Below are positions 49,510 through 58,405 of a DNA stretch of 64,000 nt, one piece after another. A program made the translations under genes and the position numbers. The DNA is from Streptomyces camponoticapitis. Lineage in GTDB: Bacteria > Actinomycetota > Actinomycetes > Streptomycetales > Streptomycetaceae. The notes under the pieces were generated by a model. That model ran no database searches. It was not told the origin of the DNA and saw only the letters and a list, made by a program, of their open reading frames with translations. The stretch covers positions 62,001-126,000 of the forward strand of contig NZ_BMMV01000020.1 of NCBI RefSeq assembly GCF_014646115.1, given 5' to 3'. How positions within the stretch are numbered: the first letter of the stretch is position 1; each line of letters begins with the position of its first letter.

Positions 49510-49669
49510 GGAGGGCCTCTCGGAAGACGTACGGGGCGGGGGCGGACCGGACGCGGGTCCGGTGCCGGTGCCCCACCTTGTGCGCGTCGTCGGCCGTGAG
49601 GAAGGCCGGGCCCAGGCTGGTAGCGCGAGGGCTACGATCCCGCCCGCGCGCGGGCGTACATTGCCCGGT

Positions 49670-50530
49670 GTGAGTGACAGTGAGCTTGGACGGTTCCTCC
49701 GGGCGCGACGCGAGAGCGTGACCCCCGCCGATGTGGGGCTGACCGCCGGCAGCCGCCGCCGTACGCCCGGCCTGCGCAGGTCCGAGCTGGCGATGCTCGC
49801 CGGGATCAGCGTCGAATATCTCGCCCGGCTGGAGCAGGGACGCGACCGCCACCCCTCCCCGGAGATCCTGGCCGCGCTCGCCGACGCGCTGCGGCTGTCC
49901 ACCGAGGCGCGCGGCGAGCTGATGCACGTCATGAAGGTGACGAACGGTTCACTCAAGCTCTGCCTCGGCTCGGCCCGTCCGCCGGACCGGGAGGTGCGGC
50001 CCACGCTGCGGGCCCTGCTCGACCAACTGGATCCCGCACCGGCCGTGTTGCTGAACCGGCTGGGCGAGGTGGTCGCCCGCACCGGCGGCTACGAGCGGCT
50101 CTTCGGCCCCCTGGGCCTGCTGGACCCGCCCGTGCCGAGCCTGCCGCGGTATGTGTTCACCGATCCCCGGGCCCGCACCGCCTACCCGGACTGGGAGCAC
50201 GCCGCGGACCATCAGATCGCCCGGATCAGGATCGACTCCCTGCCGGACGACCCCGACCTGATCGCGCTCGTCGAGGAGCTGACGCTGCTGGCGGGCGCCG
50301 AATTCACCGAGCGGTGGAAGCAGCCCCTTCGCGCGCCCGAGAACACCGGGGTGCGTCGGCTGACGCACCCCGGCGCGGGTGAGCTACGGCTGGCCGACGA
50401 GACCCTGGAGCTCCCCGAGGCGGAAGGTCTGCGTCTCGTCGTCCATCTGCCCGCCGACGAGGCCACGGCCGCGGCGCTGGACGCGCTCGCGGGCCGCAGG
50501 CCGGGCGCGCTGCGCGCCGTCGCCGGGTGA
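49670..50530 (+). CDS. XRE-family regulator with MmyB-like ligand domain
   Basis: A 286-residue regulator. The helix-turn-helix (TPGLRRSELAMLAGISVEYLARLEQGRDRHPSPEIL, in two halves) is followed by the MmyB-like domain found in many actinobacterial regulators (APAVLLNRLGEVVARTGGYERLFGPLG, FTDPRARTAYPDWEHAAD, HLPADEATAAALDALA). Such proteins commonly control a divergent oxidoreductase or DoxX gene, and here DoxX faces away across 160 bp. The start is the GTG at 49670. Confidence 0.9.
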   Translation: MSDSELGRFLRARRESVTPADVGLTAGSRRRTPGLRRSELAMLAGISVEYLARLEQGRDRHPSPEILAALADALRLSTEARGELMHVMKVTNGSLKLCLGSARPPDREVRPTLRALLDQLDPAPAVLLNRLGEVVARTGGYERLFGPLGLLDPPVPSLPRYVFTDPRARTAYPDWEHAADHQIARIRIDSLPDDPDLIALVEELTLLAGAEFTERWKQPLRAPENTGVRRLTHPGAGELRLADETLELPEAEGLRLVVHLPADEATAAALDALAGRRPGALRAVAG

Positions 50531-50548
50531 TCTGTCGTCTCCGGCCGC

Positions 50549-52195
50549 TCAGCGGACCCGGTAGACCGACGTCGTGCCGCTGATCTCGTTGCCGACCACC
50601 AGCAGCGCGTCACCGGTCGGGCTGTCCTTCGCCGCGACGAAGAGCACGCCCTCCGGTCCCAGGTCCCCCGCCGTACCGGCCTCCGGATCGCCCGCGAAAT
50701 CACGGGAGTTGACGTATCCGGCGGCCTTCGGGCGGCGCGGGTCGCTCAGGTCGTACGCCGCGATGCCGCCGGGCCGCTCCAGGCCGACGAAGGCGTACGT
50801 CGTGCCGCGCACCGATCCCGTGGTGATGCCCTCCGGCTCGGGACCCTTGCTGTCGCTGCGGCTGTCGGGGTCGTTCTCCGCGTTGTCGGTGTTGAAGTTC
50901 TCCGGGAACGCCTTGGCCGTCAGCTGCTCCAGGTCGTCGCCGGAGTCCCAGACGAGCCGGCCGCGCTCGTCGCGTACGGAGATCGATCGGCCGCCCAGCG
51001 AGTTCAGCTCGGTGACCCGGCCCTGGCTGTCCGTGGGCGAGGTGCTGGTGATGTTGAGGCGGCCGAGCGCGTCGTCCTCCTGGAGCGCGGCGGCGTCCGG
51101 GAACGCCTTCGGGTTCAGCTCGACATCCTTGACCCGCACCTCCTCGGCGAAGCAGTCCCACTCGCGGGCGTCGCCCTCGTTGGCGCTGACGGTGTACTCG
51201 TCGCCGCGCGCGCTGAAGGCGTGGATCCCGTCGGGCTTGTAGAGGCCCTTGACCGGCCAGGTGCGGATGTTGACGCCGTCCTCGTCGGAGGCGTCGAGGC
51301 CGTTGCCGCGCGCGGAGTGGTCCTTCTCGCCGAGCGGGACGATCTTCTCGACCTCGGCGCGGCGCAGATCGACGAGCGCGAGCGCGTTGTTCTCCTGGAG
51401 GGTGACCCAGGCGGTGCGGCCGTCCTTCGACACGGCCACGTACTCGGGCTCGATGTCCTGGCTGACGGAGGCGTTCGGACCGTAGATCAGGACACCGTCG
51501 CGGGTCAGCTCCTTCTTCCTGCGGTCCCACTTCTCGAAACCGGCCGTGTGAACCGTGGCACGGCGCAGCTCGCCGCCCGGACCGCGGCCCCGGTCCAGGT
51601 CGATGACGCTGATCGAGCCGACGGGGTCGGTCCCGGCGGGCTCGGTGCCGCCCGGCGCGCAGTACGAGTCGGGCTCACCCTCGTTGGCGACGACGACGCG
51701 GTCACCCTTCGGGGTGAACGTCACCATGTCGGGCAGGGCGCCGACCCGTACCTCCTTCAGCTTGCGGCCGTCGGAGGCGCGGAAGAACGAGACCGTGCCC
51801 CGGTCGGTCTTGTCCTCGGCCTCCTGGCCGACGGCGACCAGCCCTTCGTGGACGGTCACGCTGTTGGCGCCCGGCGTCACGAGCCGGCCCGTCCTACGGG
51901 GCTCGGCGGGGTTCCGGATGTCGAGAATGTCGACGGTGCCGGCCTCCGCGTTGATCGTGAAGACCTTGCGGGTCCGGGAGTCGTACGCGGTGATCTCCGC
52001 GCCGCCCTCGTCGAACTTGCCGCTCTCGTAGCGGCCGAGCAGGGTCAGGTCGAGCTTGCCGCCCTGGTGGCCGGGCTTCCCGTGTCCGTGGCCGCCCCCG
52101 TGCGAGCCGGTGGCCTGCGCCGACGGCAGCAGAGCGGTGGTGGCGGCCATGACCGTGACGGTGGCCAGGGCAAGGAGTGTGCTGCGCTTCTTCAT
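50549..52195 (-). CDS. Secreted choice-of-anchor I family protein
   Basis: A 548-residue exported protein. A signal peptide ends near AQA (about residue 28), then a His/Gly-rich stretch and a large beta-propeller-like domain built of repeated strands (FTINAEAGTVDILDIRNP, NSVTVHEGLVAVGQEAEDKTDRG, TAWVTLQENNALALVDL, AGDLGPEGVLFV). The family resembles alkaline-phosphatase-linked and esterase-like beta-propellers; no catalytic residues are clear. It may take part in phosphate or wall processes, but this is not shown. Confidence 0.85.
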   Translation of the reverse strand: MKKRSTLLALATVTVMAATTALLPSAQATGSHGGGHGHGKPGHQGGKLDLTLLGRYESGKFDEGGAEITAYDSRTRKVFTINAEAGTVDILDIRNPAEPRRTGRLVTPGANSVTVHEGLVAVGQEAEDKTDRGTVSFFRASDGRKLKEVRVGALPDMVTFTPKGDRVVVANEGEPDSYCAPGGTEPAGTDPVGSISVIDLDRGRGPGGELRRATVHTAGFEKWDRRKKELTRDGVLIYGPNASVSQDIEPEYVAVSKDGRTAWVTLQENNALALVDLRRAEVEKIVPLGEKDHSARGNGLDASDEDGVNIRTWPVKGLYKPDGIHAFSARGDEYTVSANEGDAREWDCFAEEVRVKDVELNPKAFPDAAALQEDDALGRLNITSTSPTDSQGRVTELNSLGGRSISVRDERGRLVWDSGDDLEQLTAKAFPENFNTDNAENDPDSRSDSKGPEPEGITTGSVRGTTYAFVGLERPGGIAAYDLSDPRRPKAAGYVNSRDFAGDPEAGTAGDLGPEGVLFVAAKDSPTGDALLVVGNEISGTTSVYRVR

Positions 52196-52377
52196 GAGCG
52201 CTCAGCGTTGTGTGAAGCTCCGCTGCCCGGGTGAACTGCCCGGACCCCTCCGGTGAACACTGCCTCAACAAAATGCGAGGCCCGGGGCCCGGTCCGGGGG
52301 CTGCCCGTCTCACACTCCGGACCGGCGTGGTCAAAAACACCAGGCGCCCCGCGTTACCCAGTCGTAAGCTCGCCGTC

Positions 52378-53589
52378 ATGCAGGTCATCCAGTCAACCAA
52401 GCTCGCCAATGTCTGTTATGAGATCCGGGGTCCCGTCCTCGACGAGGCGATGCGGCTGGAGGCAGCAGGCCACCGCATCCTCAAGCTCAACACCGGGAAT
52501 CCGGCGGCCTTCGGCTTCGAGTGCCCGCCCGAGATCCTGGAGGACGTCCTCCGCAACCTCGGCGACGCGCACGGCTACGGCGACGCCAAGGGGCTGCTCT
52601 CCGCGCGCCGCGCCGTGATGCAGCACTACCAGACGAAGAACATCGAACTCGACGTCGAGGACATCTACCTCGGCAACGGCGTGTCCGAGCTGATCCAGAT
52701 GTCGATGCAGGCACTGCTCGACGACGGGGACGAGGTCCTCGTACCGGCGCCGGACTATCCGCTGTGGACCGCGTCCGTCTCGCTGGCCGGCGGCACGGCC
52801 GTGCACTACCGCTGCGACGAGCAGGCGGAGTGGATGCCGGACCTGGCCGACGTCGAGCGCAAGATCACCGATCGCACCAAGGCGATCGTGATCATCAACC
52901 CGAACAACCCCACCGGCGCCGTCTACAGCGACGAGATGCTGCTCGGGCTCACCGAGATCGCACGCAGGCACAGCCTGATCGTCTGCTCGGACGAGATCTA
53001 CGACCGGATCCTGTACGACGGCGCGACCCACACCCCCACCGCCGCCATCGCGCCCGACCTGCTGACCCTCACCTTCAACGGCCTGTCGAAGAACTACCGC
53101 GTCGCGGGCTTCCGCTCCGGCTGGCTGGCGGTCTGCGGACCGAAGACGCACGCGACCTCGTACATCGAGGGCCTGACGATCCTGGCCAACATGCGGCTGT
53201 GCGCGAACATGCCCTCGCAGCACGCGGTGGCGACGGCGCTGGGCGGCCGGCAGTCGATCCAGGACCTCGTCCTGCCGGGCGGGCGCATTCTGGAGCAGCG
53301 GGACACCGCGTACGACCTGCTGACGAGCATCCCGGGCGTCACCTGCGTCAAGCCGAAGGGCGCGCTCTATCTCTTCCCCCGGCTCGATCCGAAGGTCTTC
53401 AAGATCAAGGATGACCGGCAGATGGTCCTCGACCTGCTGCAACGCGAGAAGATCATGGTCGTGCACGGGACCGGCTTCAACTGGCCGGAGCCCGATCACT
53501 TCCGGATCGTGACGCTTCCCGCGGCGCCGGAGCTGGCGGACGCGGTGACCCGGATCGGGAACTTCCTGGACGGTTACTCGCAGCCGTAG
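52378..53589 (+). CDS. PLP-dependent aminotransferase (AlaA-like, class I/II)
   Basis: A 403-residue fold-type I aminotransferase. NPNNPTGAVYS and SDEIYDRILYDGATH hold the pyridoxal-binding Asn and Asp/Tyr, and Lys238 in GLSKNYRVAGFRSGW is the Schiff-base lysine. The sequence closely follows bacterial AlaA-type alanine/glutamate:pyruvate aminotransferases, with the start MQVIQSTKLANVCYEIRGPV typical. It is not in an obvious operon. Substrate specificity is inferred from the family. Confidence 0.92.
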   Translation: MQVIQSTKLANVCYEIRGPVLDEAMRLEAAGHRILKLNTGNPAAFGFECPPEILEDVLRNLGDAHGYGDAKGLLSARRAVMQHYQTKNIELDVEDIYLGNGVSELIQMSMQALLDDGDEVLVPAPDYPLWTASVSLAGGTAVHYRCDEQAEWMPDLADVERKITDRTKAIVIINPNNPTGAVYSDEMLLGLTEIARRHSLIVCSDEIYDRILYDGATHTPTAAIAPDLLTLTFNGLSKNYRVAGFRSGWLAVCGPKTHATSYIEGLTILANMRLCANMPSQHAVATALGGRQSIQDLVLPGGRILEQRDTAYDLLTSIPGVTCVKPKGALYLFPRLDPKVFKIKDDRQMVLDLLQREKIMVVHGTGFNWPEPDHFRIVTLPAAPELADAVTRIGNFLDGYSQP

Positions 53590-53669
53590 AGCCAGGGCTT
53601 GACTCGACTCAACTTTAGACTGATTCCAATGTAGGATGGCTTCCTGACGACGCCAGGAGGCCATCCCCC

Positions 53670-54068
53670 ATGTATGAGCCGATCCGCACCAAGTCGGTCC
53701 ACTCGATGGCCGACACCGACTTCCCGCACCGCACCCGCGAGGAGGAGCTGGACATCCAGCTCGCCGGGCATCTCGCGGCGCTGCTGGCCGTCACCGACGA
53801 CCTCGGGCTCGACGAGGCGGCAGGGCTGATCGCCAAGCAGGTGACCAGGCTGCGGGGCGCCGCGCCGATCCGCGCTCCCCGGTCCGCCGAGTCCCATGAC
53901 GATGGCGGAGACTCGGCCGAGCTGCACCGGCGGGCGCACGCCCTGGCCGGCCGGGCGCTGGTCGTCGCCGCCTCGCGCGCCGACACGGCCGCGGCGATCC
54001 TCGCGGCCGAGCGGATGGACGCGCACACGGCCGCGCTGCGGGCGGCGCCCCTCGTGGACGCCCACTGA
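53670..54068 (+). CDS. Small protein of unknown function, Streptomyces-type
   Basis: A 132-residue, mostly helical, soluble protein (HLAALLAVTDDLGLDEAAGLIAKQVTRL, AHALAGRALVVAASRADTAAAILAAERM). I do not recognise a domain. AGGAGG lies 9 nt upstream of the ATG at 53670. Its short upstream region is AT-rich for this genome: TTGACT at 53599 and TAGGAT at 53632 are promoter-like. It is 80 bp after the aminotransferase. Confidence 0.75.
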   Translation: MYEPIRTKSVHSMADTDFPHRTREEELDIQLAGHLAALLAVTDDLGLDEAAGLIAKQVTRLRGAAPIRAPRSAESHDDGGDSAELHRRAHALAGRALVVAASRADTAAAILAAERMDAHTAALRAAPLVDAH

Positions 54069-54114
54069 CGGTTCGACGGTGACAATGGTGCCGTCCTCGT
54101 AGATCCGACAGACC

Positions 54115-55362
54115 CTAGTCGCCGATGCCGGCGTCGCGGTCGCGGCGAGCTTCGTCGTGTGCGCGCCGCTCCGGGCTCACGCGGTTGCCGAGGTGGCCGT
54201 TCTCCACCAGCGTCGCCAGGGTGTCCATGACGACGCGGGCGCCGAGTTGGGACGTGGTGTCGGCGACGTCGTAGGGCGGGGCGATCTCCACCAGGTCCAT
54301 GCCGATCAGTCCCTCCTGCGCGACCTTGCGGACGGCTTTCAGGGCTTCGCGGGGGGACATGCCACCGGGTTCGGGGGTTCCGGTGCCGGGGGCGTAGCCG
54401 GGGTCGACGACGTCGATGTCGAACGACAGGTAGACCGCGTCCGCGTCCTTCCAGGCGATCTCCAGGGCGATGTCCACGGCGTGGTCGATGCCGAGCTCCT
54501 CGACGTCGAACATGGTGATGACGGTGGTGTCGCGTTCCTCCGCGACCTGGACCCCGGAGTGGTTGCCGATCCACCCGCCGATGCCGATCTGGACCAGGTT
54601 GGCCGGCGGCACGTTGGGCAGGTCCGTCGCGTGGGACCAGTGCGTGGTGTGCATGCGCTCGTCCATCGTGGTCACCGCGGTGTCGATGTGGCGGTCGAAG
54701 TGCACGATGCCCAGTCGCCCGTCGACGTGTTTGGCGAGTGCTTTGGCGTCGGGGTAGCCGATGCTGTGATCCCCGCCGATGATCACCGGGAAGGCCCCCG
54801 TGTCGAGGATGTGGGAGATGCCCAGGTCGACCTGGCCGAAGGTCTTCTCGATATTGGCCGGGATGACGAAGATGTCACCGGCGTCGCCGATGGTGAGCTC
54901 TTCGAGGAGGTCCATGCCCAGGTCGGGGCTGTAGGAGTCGTACAGCGCGGATATGCGGCGAACCGCCTGCGGGCCGAACCGCGCGCCGGAGCGGTAGGTG
55001 GTGCCCATGTCGAACGGCACACCCACCACAGCGACGTCGAAGCGGCCGATGTCGCGGATGTTCTCCACGTACGGCGACTTCAGAAAGGTGTTGATCCCCG
55101 CGAACATCGGGTCCAGGCCGCGGGAGAACAAGGAGATGTCGCGGTCATTGATCGAGGACGCCGAGGGCAGGCCCAGATCGAGGCTCCGCTCCACCGCCTC
55201 GCGGCGCTTGGTCCCGGGAACGTCCCTGAGGCGACGGCGGGCGCGCATCCCGGACAGCCGGGCCCGCTCGGCGGCCACGTCCTTCTCTCGCCGCTCCCCC
55301 TTGGCGGGGTTGGGCCTCATGGGGTTGCGGTGGTGGCGATTGTCGTCGGGGACGCGTGTCAC
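54115..55362 (-). CDS. Ureohydrolase (agmatinase/guanidine-hydrolase family) with long N-terminus
   Basis: A 415-residue arginase-family enzyme, longer than typical agmatinases (about 300). The metal-binding motifs are GGDHSIGYP, HFDRHIDT (DxHxD) and SFDIDVVDP. The family usually has HFDAH; the Arg and the following DERMHTTHW block resemble the extended subgroup that includes nickel-dependent guanidine hydrolases. So agmatine or guanidine (or guanidino acids) may be the substrate. The GTG at 55362 follows GAAGGGAG. No accessory nickel-chaperone genes are next to it. It stands alone. Confidence 0.85.
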   Translation of the reverse strand: MTRVPDDNRHHRNPMRPNPAKGERREKDVAAERARLSGMRARRRLRDVPGTKRREAVERSLDLGLPSASSINDRDISLFSRGLDPMFAGINTFLKSPYVENIRDIGRFDVAVVGVPFDMGTTYRSGARFGPQAVRRISALYDSYSPDLGMDLLEELTIGDAGDIFVIPANIEKTFGQVDLGISHILDTGAFPVIIGGDHSIGYPDAKALAKHVDGRLGIVHFDRHIDTAVTTMDERMHTTHWSHATDLPNVPPANLVQIGIGGWIGNHSGVQVAEERDTTVITMFDVEELGIDHAVDIALEIAWKDADAVYLSFDIDVVDPGYAPGTGTPEPGGMSPREALKAVRKVAQEGLIGMDLVEIAPPYDVADTTSQLGARVVMDTLATLVENGHLGNRVSPERRAHDEARRDRDAGIGD

Positions 55363-55444
55363 GGCGGCTCCCTTCCACCGTTCCTGTGGTGCCGGAAGCG
55401 GATGAAGGACGAGTGAACGGTGCGGGCCCCGGCCGTGTGCGTGG

Positions 55445-55524
55445 TCGTCGGACCCGTCAGTCGTCGGAACCATCGGTCCTCGGAAACCATCGGCCGTCAG
55501 GCCCGTCGATCGTCAGAACCATCG
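55445..55524. repeat. 31-bp imperfect direct repeat upstream of the ureohydrolase
   Basis: Two 31-bp units (55445-55475 and 55494-55524) differing at about five positions, separated by a partial third unit; each ends in GAACCATCG. Function unknown. Confidence 0.65.
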
Positions 55525-55636
55525 TGCGCGGTTTCCGGTCCGGCTGCCAGCCGGACCCGTTCCGGGCGCGAACGAACCCGGCCTTCCCGCGTCCGTACAC
55601 GCGGCGTGAGGGCGCGATCGCGGCTCCGACCGGAGC

Positions 55637-56062
55637 TCAGAAGACCGGTTCTCCCACGCCCAGCATGTTTCCCTCGCTGTCGCGGAACCACGCGCCGAGT
55701 TCGCCCCGGGCGCCCTTGCTCGGGTAGTTGCCCTCGATCTCGGCGATGCCGTCCCTCGTCACGAGTCCGGGTACGTCGACGTCCTCGAACACCACGCCCC
55801 GGCGCCTGAGTTCGGCCACGACCGTCTCGATGTCGTCGACCTCCAGCGCCATCTGTGTGAACGTGCCGGGTGAGGCCCCCGTCGACTGGAACAGGACGAA
55901 ATCCGTGCCCGCGCAGCGGTAGAGCAGGCCGCCGGGGCGCTCGTCCACCGGATCCAGGCCCAGCTTCTCGGCGTAGAAACGGCGGGCCCTGCTCAGGTCC
56001 TGGGCCGGGAGTCTGGTGGCCGCGCGGGCGTGGATCAGAAGGCTCTTGGCGTCTGCGTTCAT
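55637..56062 (-). CDS. VOC-superfamily (glyoxalase-like) protein
   Basis: A 141-residue protein with two beta-alpha-beta-beta-beta modules. The pattern is ATRLPAQDLSRARRFYAEKLGL, then DFVLFQSTGA and QMALEVDDIETVVAELRRRGVVFED, ending AWFRDSEGNMLGVGEP. The Glu and His-type metal positions are only partly present, so enzyme activity is unclear; it could be a binding or resistance protein. It is a single gene. Confidence 0.85.
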   Translation of the reverse strand: MNADAKSLLIHARAATRLPAQDLSRARRFYAEKLGLDPVDERPGGLLYRCAGTDFVLFQSTGASPGTFTQMALEVDDIETVVAELRRRGVVFEDVDVPGLVTRDGIAEIEGNYPSKGARGELGAWFRDSEGNMLGVGEPVF

Positions 56063-56174
56063 GGGTTCACTGTGCCGTGGCCACCTGGCGCGGGCGCCGA
56101 CGAACCGGTGGGCGGCCCCGAGATTCAGCGGGTCGGAGCAGTCACTGCGGGGTGCGTTCCGCCGCCCACGCCGA

Positions 56175-56210
56175 GACCCCCGGAGCCGTGAGGGATGGGC
56201 TCCGGGGGTC
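56175..56210 (-). terminator. Intrinsic terminator after PEP carboxykinase
   Basis: A perfect 13-bp stem (GACCCCCGGAGCC / GGCTCCGGGGGTC) with a 10-nt loop, 61 bp past the pckG stop. Confidence 0.85.
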
Positions 56211-56271
56211 GGTTTCGGAGGGTGGTCCGGGGGCGCGCGTCCGTCGGGCGCGCGGTGTCAGGACAGCGGTG

Positions 56272-58170
56272 TCAGGACAGGCGGTTCACCAGGGCGTGGT
56301 ACTCGTCCCACAGCTCCGGCGGTGTGTGGGTGCCGAAGGTGTTCAGATGGTCCGGGACCAGGGAAGCCTCCTCGCGCCAGACCTCCTTGTCGACCGTGAG
56401 CAGGAAGTCAAGGTCGTCCTCCGAGAGTCCCAGGCCGCCGGTGTCCAGGGCGCCCTTCGCCGGGAGGATGCCGATCGGGGAGTCGACGCCCTCGCCCTTG
56501 CCCTCCAGGCGCTCCACGATCCACTTCAGTACGCGGCCGTTCTCGCCGAAACCGGGCCAGACGAACTCGCCCGCCTCGTTCTTGCGGAACCAGTTGACGT
56601 AGTAGATCTTCGGGAGCTTGGCCTCGTCGCCCCTGTCCTTCGCCGTGGCGCCGATCTTCACCCAGTGGGCCATGTAGTCGCCCATGTTGTAACCGCAGAA
56701 CGGCAGCATCGCGAACGGGTCGCGGCGCAGCTCGCCCACCTTCCCCTCGGCCGCGGCGGTCTTCTCGGAGGCGACGTTCGCGCCGAGGAAGACTCCGTGC
56801 TGCCAGTTGAACGACTCCGTCACCAGCGGTACGGCGGAGGCGCGGCGCCCGCCGAAGAGGATCGCCGAGATCGGGACGCCCCTGGGGTCCTCCCACTCGG
56901 GCGCGATGATCGGGCACTGGCCGGCGGGCACGGTGAAGCGGGCGTTGGGGTGGGCGGCCGGGGTCCCGGACTCCGGGGTCCAGTCGTTGCCCTTCCAGTC
57001 CGTGAGGTGCGCGGGCGGCTCCTCGGTCATGCCCTCCCACCACACGTCGCCGTCGTCGGTGAGGGCGACGTTCGTGAAGACGGAGTTGCCCCACATCGTC
57101 TTCATGGCATTGGCGTTGGTGTGCTCACCCGTGCCGGGCGCGACGCCGAAGAAGCCCGCCTCCGGGTTGATCGCGTACAGCCTGCCGTCCTCGCCGAACC
57201 GCATCCACGCGATGTCGTCGCCGATCGTCTCGACGGTCCAGCCGGAGATGGTCGGCTCCAGCATCGCGAGGTTGGTCTTGCCGCAGGCCGAAGGGAAGGC
57301 GGCGGCGAGATACCTCGGGGCCTCGGCCTCCCCGCGCGGCGGCGTCAGCTTGAGGATCAGCATGTGCTCGGCGAGCCAGCCCTCGTCCCGTGCCATGACG
57401 GAGGCGATGCGCAGCGCGTAACACTTCTTGCCCAGCAGCGCGTTGCCACCGTATCCGGAGCCGTACGACCAGATCTCGCGGTCCTCGGGGAAGTGCGAGA
57501 TGTACTTGGTGGTGTTGCAGGGCCACGGGACATCGGCCCGGCCGTCGGCGAGCGGGGCGCCGAGGGTGTGGACGGCCTTCACGAAGAAGCCGTCGTCGCC
57601 GAGTTCGTCGAGGACCGGCTGCCCCATGCGCGTCATGGTGCGCATGGAGACCGCGACATAGGCGGAGTCGGTGATCTCGACGCCGATCGCGGAGAGCGGT
57701 GAGCCGACCGGGCCCATGCAGAACGGGACGACGTACATGGTCCGTCCGCGCATCGAGCCGCGGAAGACGCCCTGCTCACCGGTGAAGATGTCGCGCATCT
57801 CCTTCGGTGCCTTCCACTTGTTCGTGGGACCCGCGTCCTCCTCGCGCTCCGAGCAGATGAAGGTGCGGTCCTCGACGCGCGCCACGTCGGTGGGGTCGGA
57901 GGCCGCGTAGTACGAGTTGGGGCGCTTGATCGGGTCGAGCTTCGTGAACGTGCCCTTCGCCACGAGCTCTTCGCAGAGGCGCTCGTACTCGGCTTCCGAG
58001 CCGTCGCACCAGACCACCCGGTCCGGCTGGGTCAGGGCCGCGATCTCGTCGACCCAGGAGATCAGCTCCCGATGACGGGTGGGACCGGCCTGACCGGCCT
58101 GAGCCCCGGGATCGGCCTGAGCCCCGGGATTGAGGGGGTCTCCGCTGGAAAGCTCTGCGTCGCGCGCCAC
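56272..58170 (-). CDS. pckG: GTP-dependent phosphoenolpyruvate carboxykinase
   Basis: A 632-residue enzyme, the usual length, converting oxaloacetate and GTP to PEP, CO2 and GDP in gluconeogenesis. Diagnostic features are the kinase-1a loop FPSACGKTNLAM, GSGYGGNALLGKKCYALRIAS, the metal/kinase-2 block TIGDDIAWMRFGEDG and the GTP-binding FGENGRVLKWI end. I chose the GTG at 58170, since AAGGAG sits 5 nt upstream; the GTG at 58176 would overlap it. It is monocistronic with a strong terminator. Confidence 0.97.
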   Translation of the reverse strand: MARDAELSSGDPLNPGAQADPGAQAGQAGPTRHRELISWVDEIAALTQPDRVVWCDGSEAEYERLCEELVAKGTFTKLDPIKRPNSYYAASDPTDVARVEDRTFICSEREEDAGPTNKWKAPKEMRDIFTGEQGVFRGSMRGRTMYVVPFCMGPVGSPLSAIGVEITDSAYVAVSMRTMTRMGQPVLDELGDDGFFVKAVHTLGAPLADGRADVPWPCNTTKYISHFPEDREIWSYGSGYGGNALLGKKCYALRIASVMARDEGWLAEHMLILKLTPPRGEAEAPRYLAAAFPSACGKTNLAMLEPTISGWTVETIGDDIAWMRFGEDGRLYAINPEAGFFGVAPGTGEHTNANAMKTMWGNSVFTNVALTDDGDVWWEGMTEEPPAHLTDWKGNDWTPESGTPAAHPNARFTVPAGQCPIIAPEWEDPRGVPISAILFGGRRASAVPLVTESFNWQHGVFLGANVASEKTAAAEGKVGELRRDPFAMLPFCGYNMGDYMAHWVKIGATAKDRGDEAKLPKIYYVNWFRKNEAGEFVWPGFGENGRVLKWIVERLEGKGEGVDSPIGILPAKGALDTGGLGLSEDDLDFLLTVDKEVWREEASLVPDHLNTFGTHTPPELWDEYHALVNRLS

Positions 58171-58372
58171 GGTCACTCCTTGATGAGGGTTTATAGGTGT
58201 ATGCCCCGTGGGGGCTGCGACCCGGACGCTTCGTTACCGCTCATCCGGTGCCGACCGCACTCATTTGATCATCCGACTCCCGCGCCCATCTGTCCAGAGG
58301 GCCGCACACGTGAGCATCGCCACTCCATCCGGCCGTCCTGGTACGGGGGGTGGGTAAGCGGCCATCCCCATC

Positions 58373-58399
58373 TGCTACCTACGGTTCCGTAGGTAGCAT
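58373..58399 (+). promoter_or_regulatory. 26-bp perfect palindrome and probable leaderless promoter of trhA
   Basis: TGCTACCTACGG-TT-CCGTAGGTAGCA (58373-58398). Its right end contains TAGCAT (58394-58399), a good -10 element that ends 6 bp before the ATG at 58406, so the mRNA may begin at the start codon. The palindrome probably is a repressor site of TetR type. Confidence 0.7.
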
Positions 58400-58405
58400 G
58401 AACAC

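Noticed and set aside
55445..55524. CRISPR array
   Set aside because: Only two full imperfect units with an uneven spacer, and no cas genes in the window.
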